DNA of 64,000 bases, taken from contig NZ_CP095049.1 of assembly GCF_022919135.1 (NCBI RefSeq), forward strand, positions 3,228,501 through 3,292,500, given 5' to 3'. A model generated the notes under the pieces. The model did no database searches. It was not told where the DNA came from and worked only from the letters and a program-made list of their open reading frames with translations. Positions within the stretch are counted from its first letter, which is position 1, and every line of letters starts with the position of its first letter. Below, in pieces: positions 16,516 to 25,949 of this stretch. A program made the position numbers and the translations under genes. Source of the DNA: Hymenobacter cellulosivorans (GTDB taxonomy: Bacteria > Bacteroidota > Bacteroidia > Cytophagales > Hymenobacteraceae).

Positions 16516-19041
16516 GTGATTGTTTGTATTGCCGAAAAGCCCAGCGTAGCCCGTGAAATTGCCCAGGTGCTGGGTGCCAGCCGCAAAATGGATGGCTACT
16601 TCGAGGGCAACGGCTACCAGGTCACCTGGACGTTTGGGCACTTCTGCCAATTGCGGGAGCCCGAAGACTACCGCCCCGAGTGGAAGCGTTGGAGCATCCA
16701 CGACCTGCCCATGGTGCCCGACAACTTCGGCATCAAGCTCATGCGTCGGGATGATGGCGTAGTACGCCAGTTCAACGTAATCAAAAACCTGTTGGCCGCC
16801 GCCGACGAGGTCATCAACTGCGGCGACGCGGGCCAGGAAGGGGAGGTGATTCAACGCTGGGTGCTGATGGAAGCCAAGTACCGCAAGCCCTTCAAGCGCC
16901 TCTGGATTTCGTCCCTGACCGAGGACGCTATTCGCCAGGGCTTCGCCAATCTGCGCGACGGGGCCGAATTCGACAACCTCTACCAGGCCGGCAAAAGCCG
17001 GGCCGCCGGCGACTGGCTCCTGGGCCTGAATGCCACCCGATTGTTTACCCTCAAGTACGCCGCCGGGCAGAAGCAGGTGCTCAGCATCGGACGGGTGCAG
17101 ACGCCCACGCTGGCTCTCTTGGTGGACCGCTACCACGAAATTCAGAACTTCCGGCCCGAGCCGTACTGGGTGCTGCGCACCGAGTACCGGGGCACCATGT
17201 TCAGCCACGTGGCCCTGGCCAAAAAGGGCAAGGATGATGATGAGCCCGATGAAAAAGCCCGCCTCAAGGCCCGCGGCTACTTCGTAAGCCAGGAAGAAGC
17301 CGATGTGGCCATGGCCGCCGTAAAGGACGTGCCCCTGACCGTGACGGGCGTCGAAATCAAAAAGGCCCTGGAGTCGCCGCCCTCGTTGTTTGACTTGACC
17401 TCCCTGCAGGTGCAGTGCAACAACCAGCTGGGCCTCTCGGCCGAGGACACGCTCAAGACCGTGCAGGCATTGTACGAGAAGAAAGTAGTGAGCTACCCCC
17501 GCGTGGATACTACCTTCCTGCCCGACGACCAGTACCCCAAGATTCCCGGGATTCTGCAGGGCCTGGGCGCGTATCATAGCCTGACGCAGCCGTTGCTGGC
17601 CGCCAAGATCAAGAAGAGCACCAAGGTCTTTAACAACAACAAAGTCACCGACCACCACGCCATCATCCCCACCGGGGCCTCAGCCGGCGGCCTGGGTGGG
17701 CACGAGCAGAACGTGTACGACATTATCGTGCGCCGCTTTTTGGCCGCCTTTTACCCCGACTGCGAAGTCTCGAACACGACCGTTACGGCCGAGGCGGCCG
17801 CGCACCCGTTCCGCGTCCGGGGCCGACAGATTCTCAACCCCGGCTGGCGCATCGTCTACGGCGACCCGACCCAGCAGCAGGCCCCCAGCACCGCCAAGCC
17901 CGGGGAGGGCGACGACGACATGGTAAACACCGTGCTGCCGTCCTTCGAAAAGGGCGAAAGTGGCCCCCACAAGCCCCGCCTCGACCAGAAGCAAACCCAG
18001 CCCCCGCGCGACTACACCGAGGCCATGCTGTTGCGCGGTATGGAAACGGCCGGCCGCAACGTGGACGACGAGGAGCTGCGCCAGGCCATGAAGGAAAACG
18101 GCATCGGCCGCCCCTCCACCCGCGCCGCCATCATCGAAACTCTGTTTAAGCGGGGCTACATCCGGCGCGACAAAAAGAAAATTGTGCCCACGCCTACCGG
18201 CGTCGAGCTGATTGGGTTGATCCGCAACCCCACGCTGAAGTCGGCCGAGCTGACGGGGCAGTGGGAGCGGAAGCTGCGCCAGATTGAGTCGGGTAACCTC
18301 GACTCGGGTTTGTTCCTGGACGAGCTCAAGATGCTGGTGCGGGAAATGGTGCAGGAAGTCAAGCAGGACGGCTCCCGCCGCTCGATTACGGTAGCTGGAG
18401 CCGGCATTTCGGCCGCTACCCCAGCGGCCGTGCTGCCCATCAAGCCCGCGGCGGCTACGCCCGCCATTCCCGGCAGCCTGGGGTCGTGTCCGGCCTGTAA
18501 GTCGGGCCATATTCTGAAGGGCAAAACGGCGTTTGGCTGCTCCCGTTTCCGCGAGAACTGCCAGTTCCGTCTCCCGGCTCAGTTCGAAGGCAAGAACCTG
18601 ACCGACAAGCAGGTTTCGGCCTTGCTTGCCAAAGGCCGCACACCGGTTATCAAGGGCTACGTAGACGACCTGGGCAATAAGTTTGATGCCGCCGTGCGCC
18701 TCACGCCCCAGCACGGGCTGGAGCTGGTACGGGCCGCCGAAAGCAAGCCCACCACGCCCGTCGACCCGGGCATCATTCCCTGCCCGGTGTGCAAGCTCGG
18801 CACCATGCTGCGCGGCAAGGCGGCCTGGGGCTGCTCCCGTTTCCGCGAAGACTGCCAGTTCCGGGCTCCCTTCGAATGGGGCGGCAAAACCCTGACCGAA
18901 ACCCAGATGAACCAGCTCCTGCGCAAGGGCAAAACCAGCGTCATCCGCGGCTTCGTGTCCCCCAAAACCGGCAACCGCTACGAGGCGGCTTTGCAGGTGA
19001 ATGGGGAAGGCCGGATTGAGCCGGTGTTTGATAAAGGATAA
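16516..19041 (+). CDS. topB: DNA topoisomerase III (type IA)
   Basis: 841 residues, GTG start at 16516, immediately giving the Toprim strand IVCIAEKPSVAREIAQVLGA. The metal-binding acidic motif appears as NCGDAGQEGEV (usual form DxDxEGE-like). The catalytic Tyr is Tyr327 in VVSYPRVDTTFL. GIGRPSTRAAIIETLFKRGYI (~residues 529-549) is a family signature. Residues ~655 onward hold two homologous ~95-residue modules, each with CPxCK and GCSRFRxxCQFR, presumably four-cysteine zinc-binding DNA-contact units. The enzyme relaxes and decatenates DNA by single-strand passage. Confidence 0.95.
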   Translation: MIVCIAEKPSVAREIAQVLGASRKMDGYFEGNGYQVTWTFGHFCQLREPEDYRPEWKRWSIHDLPMVPDNFGIKLMRRDDGVVRQFNVIKNLLAAADEVINCGDAGQEGEVIQRWVLMEAKYRKPFKRLWISSLTEDAIRQGFANLRDGAEFDNLYQAGKSRAAGDWLLGLNATRLFTLKYAAGQKQVLSIGRVQTPTLALLVDRYHEIQNFRPEPYWVLRTEYRGTMFSHVALAKKGKDDDEPDEKARLKARGYFVSQEEADVAMAAVKDVPLTVTGVEIKKALESPPSLFDLTSLQVQCNNQLGLSAEDTLKTVQALYEKKVVSYPRVDTTFLPDDQYPKIPGILQGLGAYHSLTQPLLAAKIKKSTKVFNNNKVTDHHAIIPTGASAGGLGGHEQNVYDIIVRRFLAAFYPDCEVSNTTVTAEAAAHPFRVRGRQILNPGWRIVYGDPTQQQAPSTAKPGEGDDDMVNTVLPSFEKGESGPHKPRLDQKQTQPPRDYTEAMLLRGMETAGRNVDDEELRQAMKENGIGRPSTRAAIIETLFKRGYIRRDKKKIVPTPTGVELIGLIRNPTLKSAELTGQWERKLRQIESGNLDSGLFLDELKMLVREMVQEVKQDGSRRSITVAGAGISAATPAAVLPIKPAAATPAIPGSLGSCPACKSGHILKGKTAFGCSRFRENCQFRLPAQFEGKNLTDKQVSALLAKGRTPVIKGYVDDLGNKFDAAVRLTPQHGLELVRAAESKPTTPVDPGIIPCPVCKLGTMLRGKAAWGCSRFREDCQFRAPFEWGGKTLTETQMNQLLRKGKTSVIRGFVSPKTGNRYEAALQVNGEGRIEPVFDKG

Positions 19042-19262
19042 GGAAAGCCGAAATTCGTTGAGCCGAGCCAACGTCAATAGCGGGTGGGCAGGCAGTATCC
19101 GGACTGCTCTGCACGGGGCGCACCGCCCGGATACTGCCTGCCAAGCCAGGGGAGCCGTGGCGCCGCGTGGTGAAAAAGAGGTGATTGTAGAAGCAGCCGC
19201 CCCTAACGACCTTTGCGCCGCGAAAATCACTCTTCATTACCTGCGCCAGTAGGCGTCGACGC

Positions 19263-20600
19263 ATGCACAAGCCGGTTACTATTCTTGCTTTCTTATTTAT
19301 AGTGACAGTATCCCGGGTGCTGGGGCAAACCAGTGGCATTATCTCCATTGATAATGTTAATCTGATTCCTATGACTCAGGAAACGGTGCTGAGCAACCAA
19401 AGAGTATTTATAAAAGACGGACGGATTTTAAAAATAGAACCGACCTCGTCTCCTCGGACTTACGAGGTAGCGCAGATCATTGACGGTACCGGTAAGTACC
19501 TGATTCCGGGGTTGTCCGAAATGCATTACCACTGGCGTAGCAAAGACATTGAGAGTGACTTAAAGCTGCTGGTAGCCAACGGCATTACGACTGTGCGCAA
19601 TATGGCCGAATTTGATGGACAAAACCAGGTTGACATCCGGCGTAAAACCGCGTCGGGAGAGCTGCTGGGGCTTAATTATTTTACCAGCGGGCCTTACCTG
19701 CAGGCTCGGGATTTGGCATCCAGCGCGCAGGTAAGCAACGTGGTGAAAGCGCATCGGGAAAAGGGGTACAATTTCCTGAAGCTGGCCGACAATCTGCCCA
19801 AAGATCTATACCTGACTTTATTAGCCGAAGCCCAGGCTAACCACGTACCGGTAGTGGGACATGCGCAACGAAATCTGCCCCTGGAGTATTCCCTGCGCAT
19901 GAAGTCCATTGAGCACGTTGAGGAGTTTGTGTATTTATCGGACGACAACAGCAACCCGCTCCTAAAGCAAAGTGCCGCCGACTTACAGGAGGTGGCCCAG
20001 CAAATAAAGGCTAGTGGCGTTTACGTTGGCACTACCCTGGTCGTATTTGATTTTATCAACAACTGCCTAGATGATACTAAATTCTCAGCGCTGCAAAAAA
20101 GTGAGTTAACCAAATACCTGGTTAGAGAAGAAAGAAAAAACTTTCTTACCGAAAGAAACGACTACCGTAAACTGAAAAACCGGGAATTCGAGGGTGTAAA
20201 AGCTCCCGTATTATTTAGTAGCTATTACGCCTGGATGAAGGACTTTACCCGAACAATGGCCAGCAACGGAGTTAATCTGCTAACGGGAAGTGACACGTAC
20301 GGAATGGTTATCGTTGGTTTCTCTTTGCATAAGGAGTTTGAGCTGCTGCAAGAAGCTGGCCTGAAGCCTTATGATATATTGCTAGCCAGCACCGTTAATC
20401 CGGCTAGATATTTAAATACATATCCTCTGGAAGGTACAATTACCGAGGGGAAGAACGCTAACTTCGTTTTGTTAGGTAAGAATCCGCTTACTGATATTAG
20501 AAATACAAAATCTATTGCGGGCGTGATGTTAAAAGGCAAATGGTTTGACCAGAAAGCCTTAAAGCAGATGCTGCAAGAAGTTGAAGCCGCTTATAAATAA
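19263..20600 (+). CDS. Secreted amidohydrolase-family protein
   Basis: 445 residues with signal peptide KPVTILAFLFIVTVSRVLGQ. Amidohydrolase landmarks: IDGTGKYLIPGLSEMHYHW (HxH metal pair, residues ~90-92), a Lys in NFLKLADNL that could be carboxylated, metal His in VVGHAQR and SIEHVEE, metal Asp in LTGSDTYG, and the C-terminal GTITEGKNANFVLLGKNPL of the composite beta-sandwich. The site therefore looks intact. Likely a metal-dependent hydrolase of imidazolonepropionase/prolidase type; the substrate is unknown. Its base composition is clearly more AT-rich than its neighbours, pointing to separate acquisition. No neighbour suggests a pathway. Confidence 0.85.
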   Translation: MHKPVTILAFLFIVTVSRVLGQTSGIISIDNVNLIPMTQETVLSNQRVFIKDGRILKIEPTSSPRTYEVAQIIDGTGKYLIPGLSEMHYHWRSKDIESDLKLLVANGITTVRNMAEFDGQNQVDIRRKTASGELLGLNYFTSGPYLQARDLASSAQVSNVVKAHREKGYNFLKLADNLPKDLYLTLLAEAQANHVPVVGHAQRNLPLEYSLRMKSIEHVEEFVYLSDDNSNPLLKQSAADLQEVAQQIKASGVYVGTTLVVFDFINNCLDDTKFSALQKSELTKYLVREERKNFLTERNDYRKLKNREFEGVKAPVLFSSYYAWMKDFTRTMASNGVNLLTGSDTYGMVIVGFSLHKEFELLQEAGLKPYDILLASTVNPARYLNTYPLEGTITEGKNANFVLLGKNPLTDIRNTKSIAGVMLKGKWFDQKALKQMLQEVEAAYK

Positions 20601-20901
20601 GGATGCTTCACAACTAAGCCCGGCAAACTCGTTTACGTTGTCGTACAAGTCGTCGGACCATGGGCGGCGCTTACCATTAGGGAATAAAATACTACCTGAT
20701 ATGACTCAGGGGCATCACTTGCCGTAGCTTCTCTTGTTCGTGGGGCTGGGTTGCTGAGCATCCCTTTACCTGATTTAACGATTGGGGGTAGGGGCATTTA
20801 CCTAAAAGCCCCGATGCTTCGGGCCCTGGGCGAACAGTACACTGTGACTGTAGCACGTTACTAATTCCCCACATCCTTCCAGACTTCTTACCAGGCCCTT
20901 T
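20601..20901. other. Intergenic stretch without recognisable gene
   Basis: Between the amidohydrolase and a small membrane protein. I see no convincing coding frame, hairpin terminator or consensus promoter; the long minus-strand frame across it overlaps two plus-strand genes antisense. Confidence 0.4.
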
Positions 20902-21222
20902 ATGGCTACTAAAGTCCCAAAATCCCCGCCGAAGCTTCCGCTGCCCCCACCACCGGCTGGGGCCCTGTTCAAGGCGCGCTTTTTGGGCTACGCCGTGGGC
21001 CTGCTGCCTATATTTGGAATGCTGCTGCTGTTTCGGCGGGCGGCACCGCAGTGGGTAGGGTTGCTCCTGAGTACGGCGGGGCTGTATTTCTCGGTGCAGC
21101 TGCAGCAGGCGGCCCAAAAACGGTTTCCCTACGACTTCAAGAACCGGGAGGAGTGGCTGGCGCTGGGCGTGTATAGTTTGCTGGTAGTAGTCATCGTCAT
21201 AGCGGTGTCTTATTGGCAGTAG
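20902..21222 (+). CDS. Small two- or three-helix membrane protein, unknown function
   Basis: 106 residues. A Pro/Lys-rich N-terminus (MATKVPKSPPKLPLPPPPAG) precedes helices FLGYAVGLLPIFGMLLLF, WVGLLLSTAGLYFSVQL and LALGVYSLLVVVIVIAVSYW. The basic, proline-rich start is probably cytoplasmic. No named family recognised. The next gene starts ten bases after its stop, so the two are probably cotranscribed. Confidence 0.6.
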   Translation: MATKVPKSPPKLPLPPPPAGALFKARFLGYAVGLLPIFGMLLLFRRAAPQWVGLLLSTAGLYFSVQLQQAAQKRFPYDFKNREEWLALGVYSLLVVVIVIAVSYWQ

Positions 21223-21232
21223 GAACAAGCGC

Positions 21233-22690
21233 ATGCGCAACCCGTTGAGTAAAGCCCGCGCTGCGGAGCCGAGCGGCCAGTTGTCCGCATCCGTGCTGCC
21301 CTGGGTGCAAGTGGCGCCGGGTGCCCCGTATTTCGTCACCGACCAAGGCCAATCGTGGACGCCCATCGGCCAGAACGACGCTGTGACTTGGCCCGACTTT
21401 GCGGGCCTGTTCCGGCACCGCGACCTGGCGGCCGTCGACCGGCACTTGGCTTGGCTGGCGGCCCAGGGCGTAACCTGCCTACGCTTTATGCTGGAGTACT
21501 GCCAGACGGAAAACCGCTATTTGGAGCGGCCGGCCGGGCATTTTCAACCCAATATGGTCCGGCTCTGGGACAACTTGTTTGCCCTGTGCGCTAAACACGG
21601 CCTGCGTTTGCTGCTCACGCCCTACGACACGTTTTGGATGTGGCGGCGCTGGGCGCATCATCCCTATAATCAGGGCCGGGGCGGGCCCTGCCGACGCCGC
21701 TCGCAGTGGCTGCTGTGCCCGGCTACGCGGCAGGCCATTAAAAACCGCTTGAGCTTTGCCACTGAGCGGTGGGGTGGGAGCGGAGTGCTGTTTGCCTGGG
21801 ACTTGTGGAATGAGATTCACCCGGCCCACGCCGGCAATGACACGGCCGTTTTCGCCGAGTTCATCCACGATATCGGCACCCACCTGCGGCGGGAGGAAGT
21901 GCGGCTGCACGGGCGTAGTCATCCCCAAACTGTGTCATTGTTCGGGCCCGTACTGGGCCAGCACCCGGGCGTGTCGGAGGTGATATTCCGGCATCCGCAG
22001 CTGGATTTTGCCTCTACCCATTTCTACGACAAGGCCACTATCGACAATCCGCGGGACACGGTGACTCCGGCCGTGTGCACGGGGCGGTTGGTGCGCGAGG
22101 CTTTAACCCACCTCGACTCCAAGCGCCCGTTTTTCGACTCCGAGCACGGCCCTATTCACCTCTTCAAAGACCGGAAGCGTACCTTGCCCGAGCCGTTCGA
22201 CGACGAGTATTTCCGCCATATGCAGTGGGCTCACCTGGCTTCGGGTGGGGCGGGAGGGGGCATGCGCTGGCCCAACCGTCACCCGCACGTGCTGACTCAC
22301 GGCATGCGGGCCGCCCAGCGCAGCCTGGCCGACTTCACGGCGCTCATCAACTGGCCTGAGTTTCGGCGGCGCAACCTCAACGCGGAAATCGTGCTGTCGA
22401 CGTCGGCCGTAGCGGGCTTTGCCTGCGGCGACAAGGCCCAGGCCGTGGTGTGGCTGCTGCGGCAAGACCGGCGCGACAGGCAGCGGCTGGTTCCCAAAAA
22501 CGCGCCGGCCGTGGCCGTCCAGGTTCGGGTGCCGGGCCTGGGTCCTGGCCATTACCACGTTACTTGCTGGGATACTCGGGAGGGCCAGGCCGTGGGGCAG
22601 TTCACCGCTACTCCAGATGCGGCCGGCTGGCTACAGCTTCCGGTACCGCCGTTCGTAACCGATATTGCCCTAGCCGTAACGCGCATCTGA
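21233..22690 (+). CDS. GH5-like (cellulase-fold) glycoside hydrolase, apparently cytoplasmic
   Basis: 485 residues without an obvious signal peptide. It resembles clan GH-A TIM-barrel glycosidases: AAQGVTCLRFMLEYCQTENRYLE early in the barrel, VLFAWDLWNEIHPAH where the Asn-Glu pair places the acid/base Glu at the end of strand 4, and KRPFFDSEHGPIHLF placing the nucleophile Glu at strand 7. ASTHFYDKATID supplies a His/Tyr near the site. The last ~90 residues look like a beta-sandwich tail. Substrate is uncertain; mannan or beta-glucan would be typical. The small membrane gene upstream is ten bases away. Confidence 0.75.
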   Translation: MRNPLSKARAAEPSGQLSASVLPWVQVAPGAPYFVTDQGQSWTPIGQNDAVTWPDFAGLFRHRDLAAVDRHLAWLAAQGVTCLRFMLEYCQTENRYLERPAGHFQPNMVRLWDNLFALCAKHGLRLLLTPYDTFWMWRRWAHHPYNQGRGGPCRRRSQWLLCPATRQAIKNRLSFATERWGGSGVLFAWDLWNEIHPAHAGNDTAVFAEFIHDIGTHLRREEVRLHGRSHPQTVSLFGPVLGQHPGVSEVIFRHPQLDFASTHFYDKATIDNPRDTVTPAVCTGRLVREALTHLDSKRPFFDSEHGPIHLFKDRKRTLPEPFDDEYFRHMQWAHLASGGAGGGMRWPNRHPHVLTHGMRAAQRSLADFTALINWPEFRRRNLNAEIVLSTSAVAGFACGDKAQAVVWLLRQDRRDRQRLVPKNAPAVAVQVRVPGLGPGHYHVTCWDTREGQAVGQFTATPDAAGWLQLPVPPFVTDIALAVTRI

Positions 22691-22778
22691 GCTCACCGCC
22701 TGCTTGCGCTGGTTTGGGCGCCGCGAATAGGGAGCTTGCGTATACGGGCCGGATAAACATGAATTACAACAGTAGGTT

Positions 22779-23009
22779 ATGCCTCCTTCTTTCGGTAAAA
22801 TTCTGGTGTTGGCTGGCCTGGCCCTGATTGTGCTGGGTGCCGTGGTGTGGCTGGGCGGCGGCAGTTTGTTCAGCTGGTTTGGCCGTTTGCCCGGCGACAT
22901 CCGCGTCGAGCGGCCCGGCTTTCGGTTTTACGCCCCGCTGATATCCATGTTGCTTCTAAGCCTGCTGCTCAGCCTGCTCATGTGGTTGGTGCGACGTCTG
23001 GGCAGCTAG
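22779..23009 (+). CDS. DUF2905 small membrane protein
   Basis: 76 residues, two helices (ILVLAGLALIVLGAVVWL and FYAPLISMLLLSLLLSLLMWLV) with the conserved loop FGRLPGDIRVERPGFRFYAPL between them, characteristic of DUF2905. Function unknown. Its stop overlaps the stop region of the convergent gene at 23006. Confidence 0.85.
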   Translation: MPPSFGKILVLAGLALIVLGAVVWLGGGSLFSWFGRLPGDIRVERPGFRFYAPLISMLLLSLLLSLLMWLVRRLGS

Positions 23010-24883
23010 CGGGCCCGGCTGGGCAGGCGGTAGCGGGTTTGGAGCGAAAAGCGATACACGTCGGCCAGGTTGGTGACGAAGACGGGCTCAATTTCCCACC
23101 GTTGGTGCAGCAGCATTGAAGAGTGGATAAAGCCTAATGTCGTTTTCGACTCGGGATGGGCATTGTCGAGCCCACTCCATTGGCTATTGATTAGAGCCCA
23201 GCCGCCCGCCAGCCGGAAGTTTTTCTGCCCAAACCCGGAGCCAATGCCGACGGTACTGGTTCCATCGCCCAAGCCCAGAAGACCGTAGTTGAGGCTGGAA
23301 TGGAAGTATAAAACCGAAAACTTCCCGATTTCGAATACAAATTGTCCCCGGCTCCGGATTAGTTTACCTGGTTTGTACACCTGGTCATAGGCCACGTCGC
23401 CCAGGTGCATTCCCAGTCCCAGGCGTAGGTAGCGCGGGTGTGCCAGCTCCACGTAAGGACTAAAAGCATACAGGCGGGCGTGACCTTGTTCGAAAGGCCG
23501 GGTGTTGAAGTCGCCACGCCCATTAACAAGCACAATGGTGTCCTGCAAAGGCTGAAACTGACTACGGCCGAAGCTGGCATTCAGGCCCAGCGTGAGCGTA
23601 CCGTTGCGTCTCACGGGCAGAGTGCGGGCCACGCCCAGGGAACCGACAGTGTAGCGTTGCCGGTACTTGCTAACCGGGTAAGTGGTGCCGGAGCAGCCAT
23701 AGTCAGGCGACTCGTAAAACTGCGTAGAGCTGCCCACCGTGCCGCCGACGCTTATGGTGGTGTAGGCTTGCCGGGGCGTGGCGCCGGCAGAATCGGGTGG
23801 GGCGGGGACCTGGCTGGTCAGTAGCATGAACAGGGCCGCTAGTCCGGCCCGCAGCGTGAGCTGAGCCCGGCCAGTGAGGGAAGGCAGCAGCAACAAGCCC
23901 AGTTCGAGTACTACTACCGGTAAGAGCAACGCTTTTACTACCAGCTGTTCGGGCAAAGCCAGCCACTGCGGGCCCAGAGCGGCCGTGAGGGTTAGCAGTG
24001 CTACCGCGCCGGCCAGGGTACGGGCCGGCTGGCTGGCCGGCACCACTTCCGTAGGCATTGTAGCAGCCCGTGGCCGGTGTACGACCCAGGCGCAGTACCC
24101 CAGCAGCGCCCCGGCCGCCAGCAGCAAGGCCAGTTGCACAGGCTTCAAACCGTGCCAGCTGCCGGCCCCCACAACGTCGCCGAGCGGGGCCCGCCAGAAT
24201 TCCAGGCCAAACCGGCCGGCGGCGTACAAACCCAGCATCAGCAGAAAGCGCACCCCCGCCGGCCACGGCCGGTGCCGCGTGCCGAAGAGTACCCCGGCAA
24301 TACCCAGGCACAGCAGCAGTTGGTAAAGCTGCGCCGGGTGCAGGGCCAGTGAATGCGCGGCCCCCGCGGGCAGCAGGCCCTGGTCGACCTGCAGCAGGAA
24401 GGCCAGGGTACCGGGCGCGTAGGCCACAGCCCACGGCAGGTGCTCGGGGGCAGCCGTGCCGAAGCAGCAGCCCGTAAGCAGGCAGCCCACGCCCTGCACG
24501 GCCAGCCCGATGATAAAAGGCAGGGCAAAGGCATCGAAGATACCGCGGCCAAACCCGAGCCAGCGCCGCAGCCCAGCCAGGGCCAGCGTAGCGCCCACCA
24601 AGCCGCCCAGCACCGAGCGTTGCCCCTGGCTCTGGCTCAGCCCATGCTGCCAGAGATGCTGCCAGTCGGGGCCGGAAAGGGTAATGAGCTTGGTGCCCAC
24701 AATCAGCAGCAGCGAAGAGCCGGCTACTACCAGCAGCCAGGGCCGCAGCGGATACTGGCGCCGCCAGCCTTCCCAGACCAGCAGTGCCCCCGCCACGGCG
24801 AAGCCCAGCAAATAAAACAACGAGTAATAATCGTGCGCCAGCGGTGACGGCAGCAGGATAGTCGAGAGTAAATCAGAGGGCAT
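23006..24883 (-). CDS. Lgt-like membrane domain fused to outer-membrane-type beta-barrel
   Basis: About 625 residues. Residues ~1-280 resemble prolipoprotein diacylglyceryl transferase: several helices, SVLGGLVGATLAL, GVGCLLTGCCFG and LHPAQLYQLLL. But the enzyme's key His (FHGGLIG in E. coli) is Leu here and the key Arg (GRLGN) is Gly, so classical Lgt activity is unlikely. A further helical stretch runs to ~370. The last ~250 residues are strand-rich and homologous to the entire mature protein of the next gene (24925), down to the RYRLP-R-R end. The final helix plus VPAPPDSAG aligns with that neighbour's signal peptide, so the barrel may be released by internal signal-peptidase cleavage. ATG 24883 chosen. 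Confidence 0.75.
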   Translation of the reverse strand: MPSDLLSTILLPSPLAHDYYSLFYLLGFAVAGALLVWEGWRRQYPLRPWLLVVAGSSLLLIVGTKLITLSGPDWQHLWQHGLSQSQGQRSVLGGLVGATLALAGLRRWLGFGRGIFDAFALPFIIGLAVQGVGCLLTGCCFGTAAPEHLPWAVAYAPGTLAFLLQVDQGLLPAGAAHSLALHPAQLYQLLLCLGIAGVLFGTRHRPWPAGVRFLLMLGLYAAGRFGLEFWRAPLGDVVGAGSWHGLKPVQLALLLAAGALLGYCAWVVHRPRAATMPTEVVPASQPARTLAGAVALLTLTAALGPQWLALPEQLVVKALLLPVVVLELGLLLLPSLTGRAQLTLRAGLAALFMLLTSQVPAPPDSAGATPRQAYTTISVGGTVGSSTQFYESPDYGCSGTTYPVSKYRQRYTVGSLGVARTLPVRRNGTLTLGLNASFGRSQFQPLQDTIVLVNGRGDFNTRPFEQGHARLYAFSPYVELAHPRYLRLGLGMHLGDVAYDQVYKPGKLIRSRGQFVFEIGKFSVLYFHSSLNYGLLGLGDGTSTVGIGSGFGQKNFRLAGGWALINSQWSGLDNAHPESKTTLGFIHSSMLLHQRWEIEPVFVTNLADVYRFSLQTRYRLPSRAR

Positions 24884-24924
24884 AAGTAGGAAAGCCAAAG
24901 GCGAAAGAAGCAGCGACCAGGCGC

Positions 24925-25740
24925 TTAGCGGGTGCGGTCGGGCAGGCGGTAGCGGGCCTGAAGCCGAAGCTGGTGCACATTCTCAAAGTTGCTGGCCAGG
25001 TGGGGCTCCAGCAGCCAGTTGGGACCAACCCACACCTGGGCCTGCACCACCGGAATAAAGGAAGAGGTAGTGCGGGTCAGCAGGCCCGCATTGACTTCAC
25101 TGTTGACCATAGCGGCGCCCAGCACCAGCCGCTGCCGCTCATTGCCGAAGCCTGAGCCCAGCCCCAGAATGCCGGTACCATTGCCCAAGCCGAGCATATT
25201 GTGGCCGTAGCTAAGGTGGAGATAAAGCCGGGACAGGCTTCCCGCTTCCAGCAATACTTTCGGGCGCGTGCGGCCTAAATCCATGGGGCGGTACACAAAA
25301 TCGTAGCCGACGTTGCCCAAATCGGCACCCAGCCCGAAGCGGAAGTAGCGGGGTTGGCTGATTTCCAGATAGGGGCTGAAAGCGTAAAGCGGGGAGGTAG
25401 TGGCCTCAATGGTAGCTTCCGAAAACCGGGTGTTGCCCACGGCGGCCTGTAGTTCCAGCGTGAGCACACTGTGCTTCAGAATCGGCCAGGTGCGGGCCAC
25501 GCCAACCGCTGCCATTTGGTAGCGCTGCCGGTACGTGCCCGGCTGGTCTACCGAGGGACGGGCGTAAGAAGAAAAATCGTAGTACTGCCGGGAGGTACCC
25601 GCTAAGCCGCCTATAATAAGGGTCGTGGTAGGCTGGCGCGCGGGAGCTGTACGCACCGAGTCAGGCGTAGCAGCCTGGGCCGCGCCGGTAAGTAGCAAGG
25701 CCGTTAGCAAGCCCCAGGAAAGTTGGGATAAACGATGCAT
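24925..25740 (-). CDS. Secreted beta-barrel protein, paralogue of preceding fusion's C-terminus
   Basis: About 271 residues from ATG 25740. Signal peptide LSWGLLTALLLTGAAQA, then alternating strand-like segments ending in LRLQARYRLPDRTR, which is typical of an outer-membrane beta-barrel. Shared words with the C-terminal half of the gene at 23006 include GTYRQRYQMAAVGVARTWP versus KYRQRYTVGSLGVARTLP, PLYAFSPYLEISQPRYFRFGLG versus RLYAFSPYVELAHPRYLRLGLG, and MLGLGNGTGILGLGSGFG versus LLGLGDGTSTVGIGSGFG. It stops 41 bases before the fusion gene's start, so they are likely cotranscribed, this one first. No named family recognised. Confidence 0.75.
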   Translation of the reverse strand: MHRLSQLSWGLLTALLLTGAAQAATPDSVRTAPARQPTTTLIIGGLAGTSRQYYDFSSYARPSVDQPGTYRQRYQMAAVGVARTWPILKHSVLTLELQAAVGNTRFSEATIEATTSPLYAFSPYLEISQPRYFRFGLGADLGNVGYDFVYRPMDLGRTRPKVLLEAGSLSRLYLHLSYGHNMLGLGNGTGILGLGSGFGNERQRLVLGAAMVNSEVNAGLLTRTTSSFIPVVQAQVWVGPNWLLEPHLASNFENVHQLRLQARYRLPDRTR

Positions 25741-25949
25741 AATCAGTCGATAGTAGGTAGATGGTAGCAAGCAACGCTGCTTACTGCTGCTAACATAGAG
25801 GGTCACCGGCCCCAAGCCTACCGAACTTTAGGAAATAATAGACTATAGTAATTAAGTTTTTTTGGTGATAAGTACCTGTTTTTAAAATAATTATAATGCG
25901 TGATTTTGACTTTTGAGCCCAGGAAAAATTCGCACAAAGTGCTCTGATA

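Noticed and set aside
20692..21366. Long minus-strand open frame of 224 codons
   Set aside because: It runs antisense across two plausible plus-strand genes (20902 and 21233), has no signal or family resemblance and reflects high-GC frame openness.
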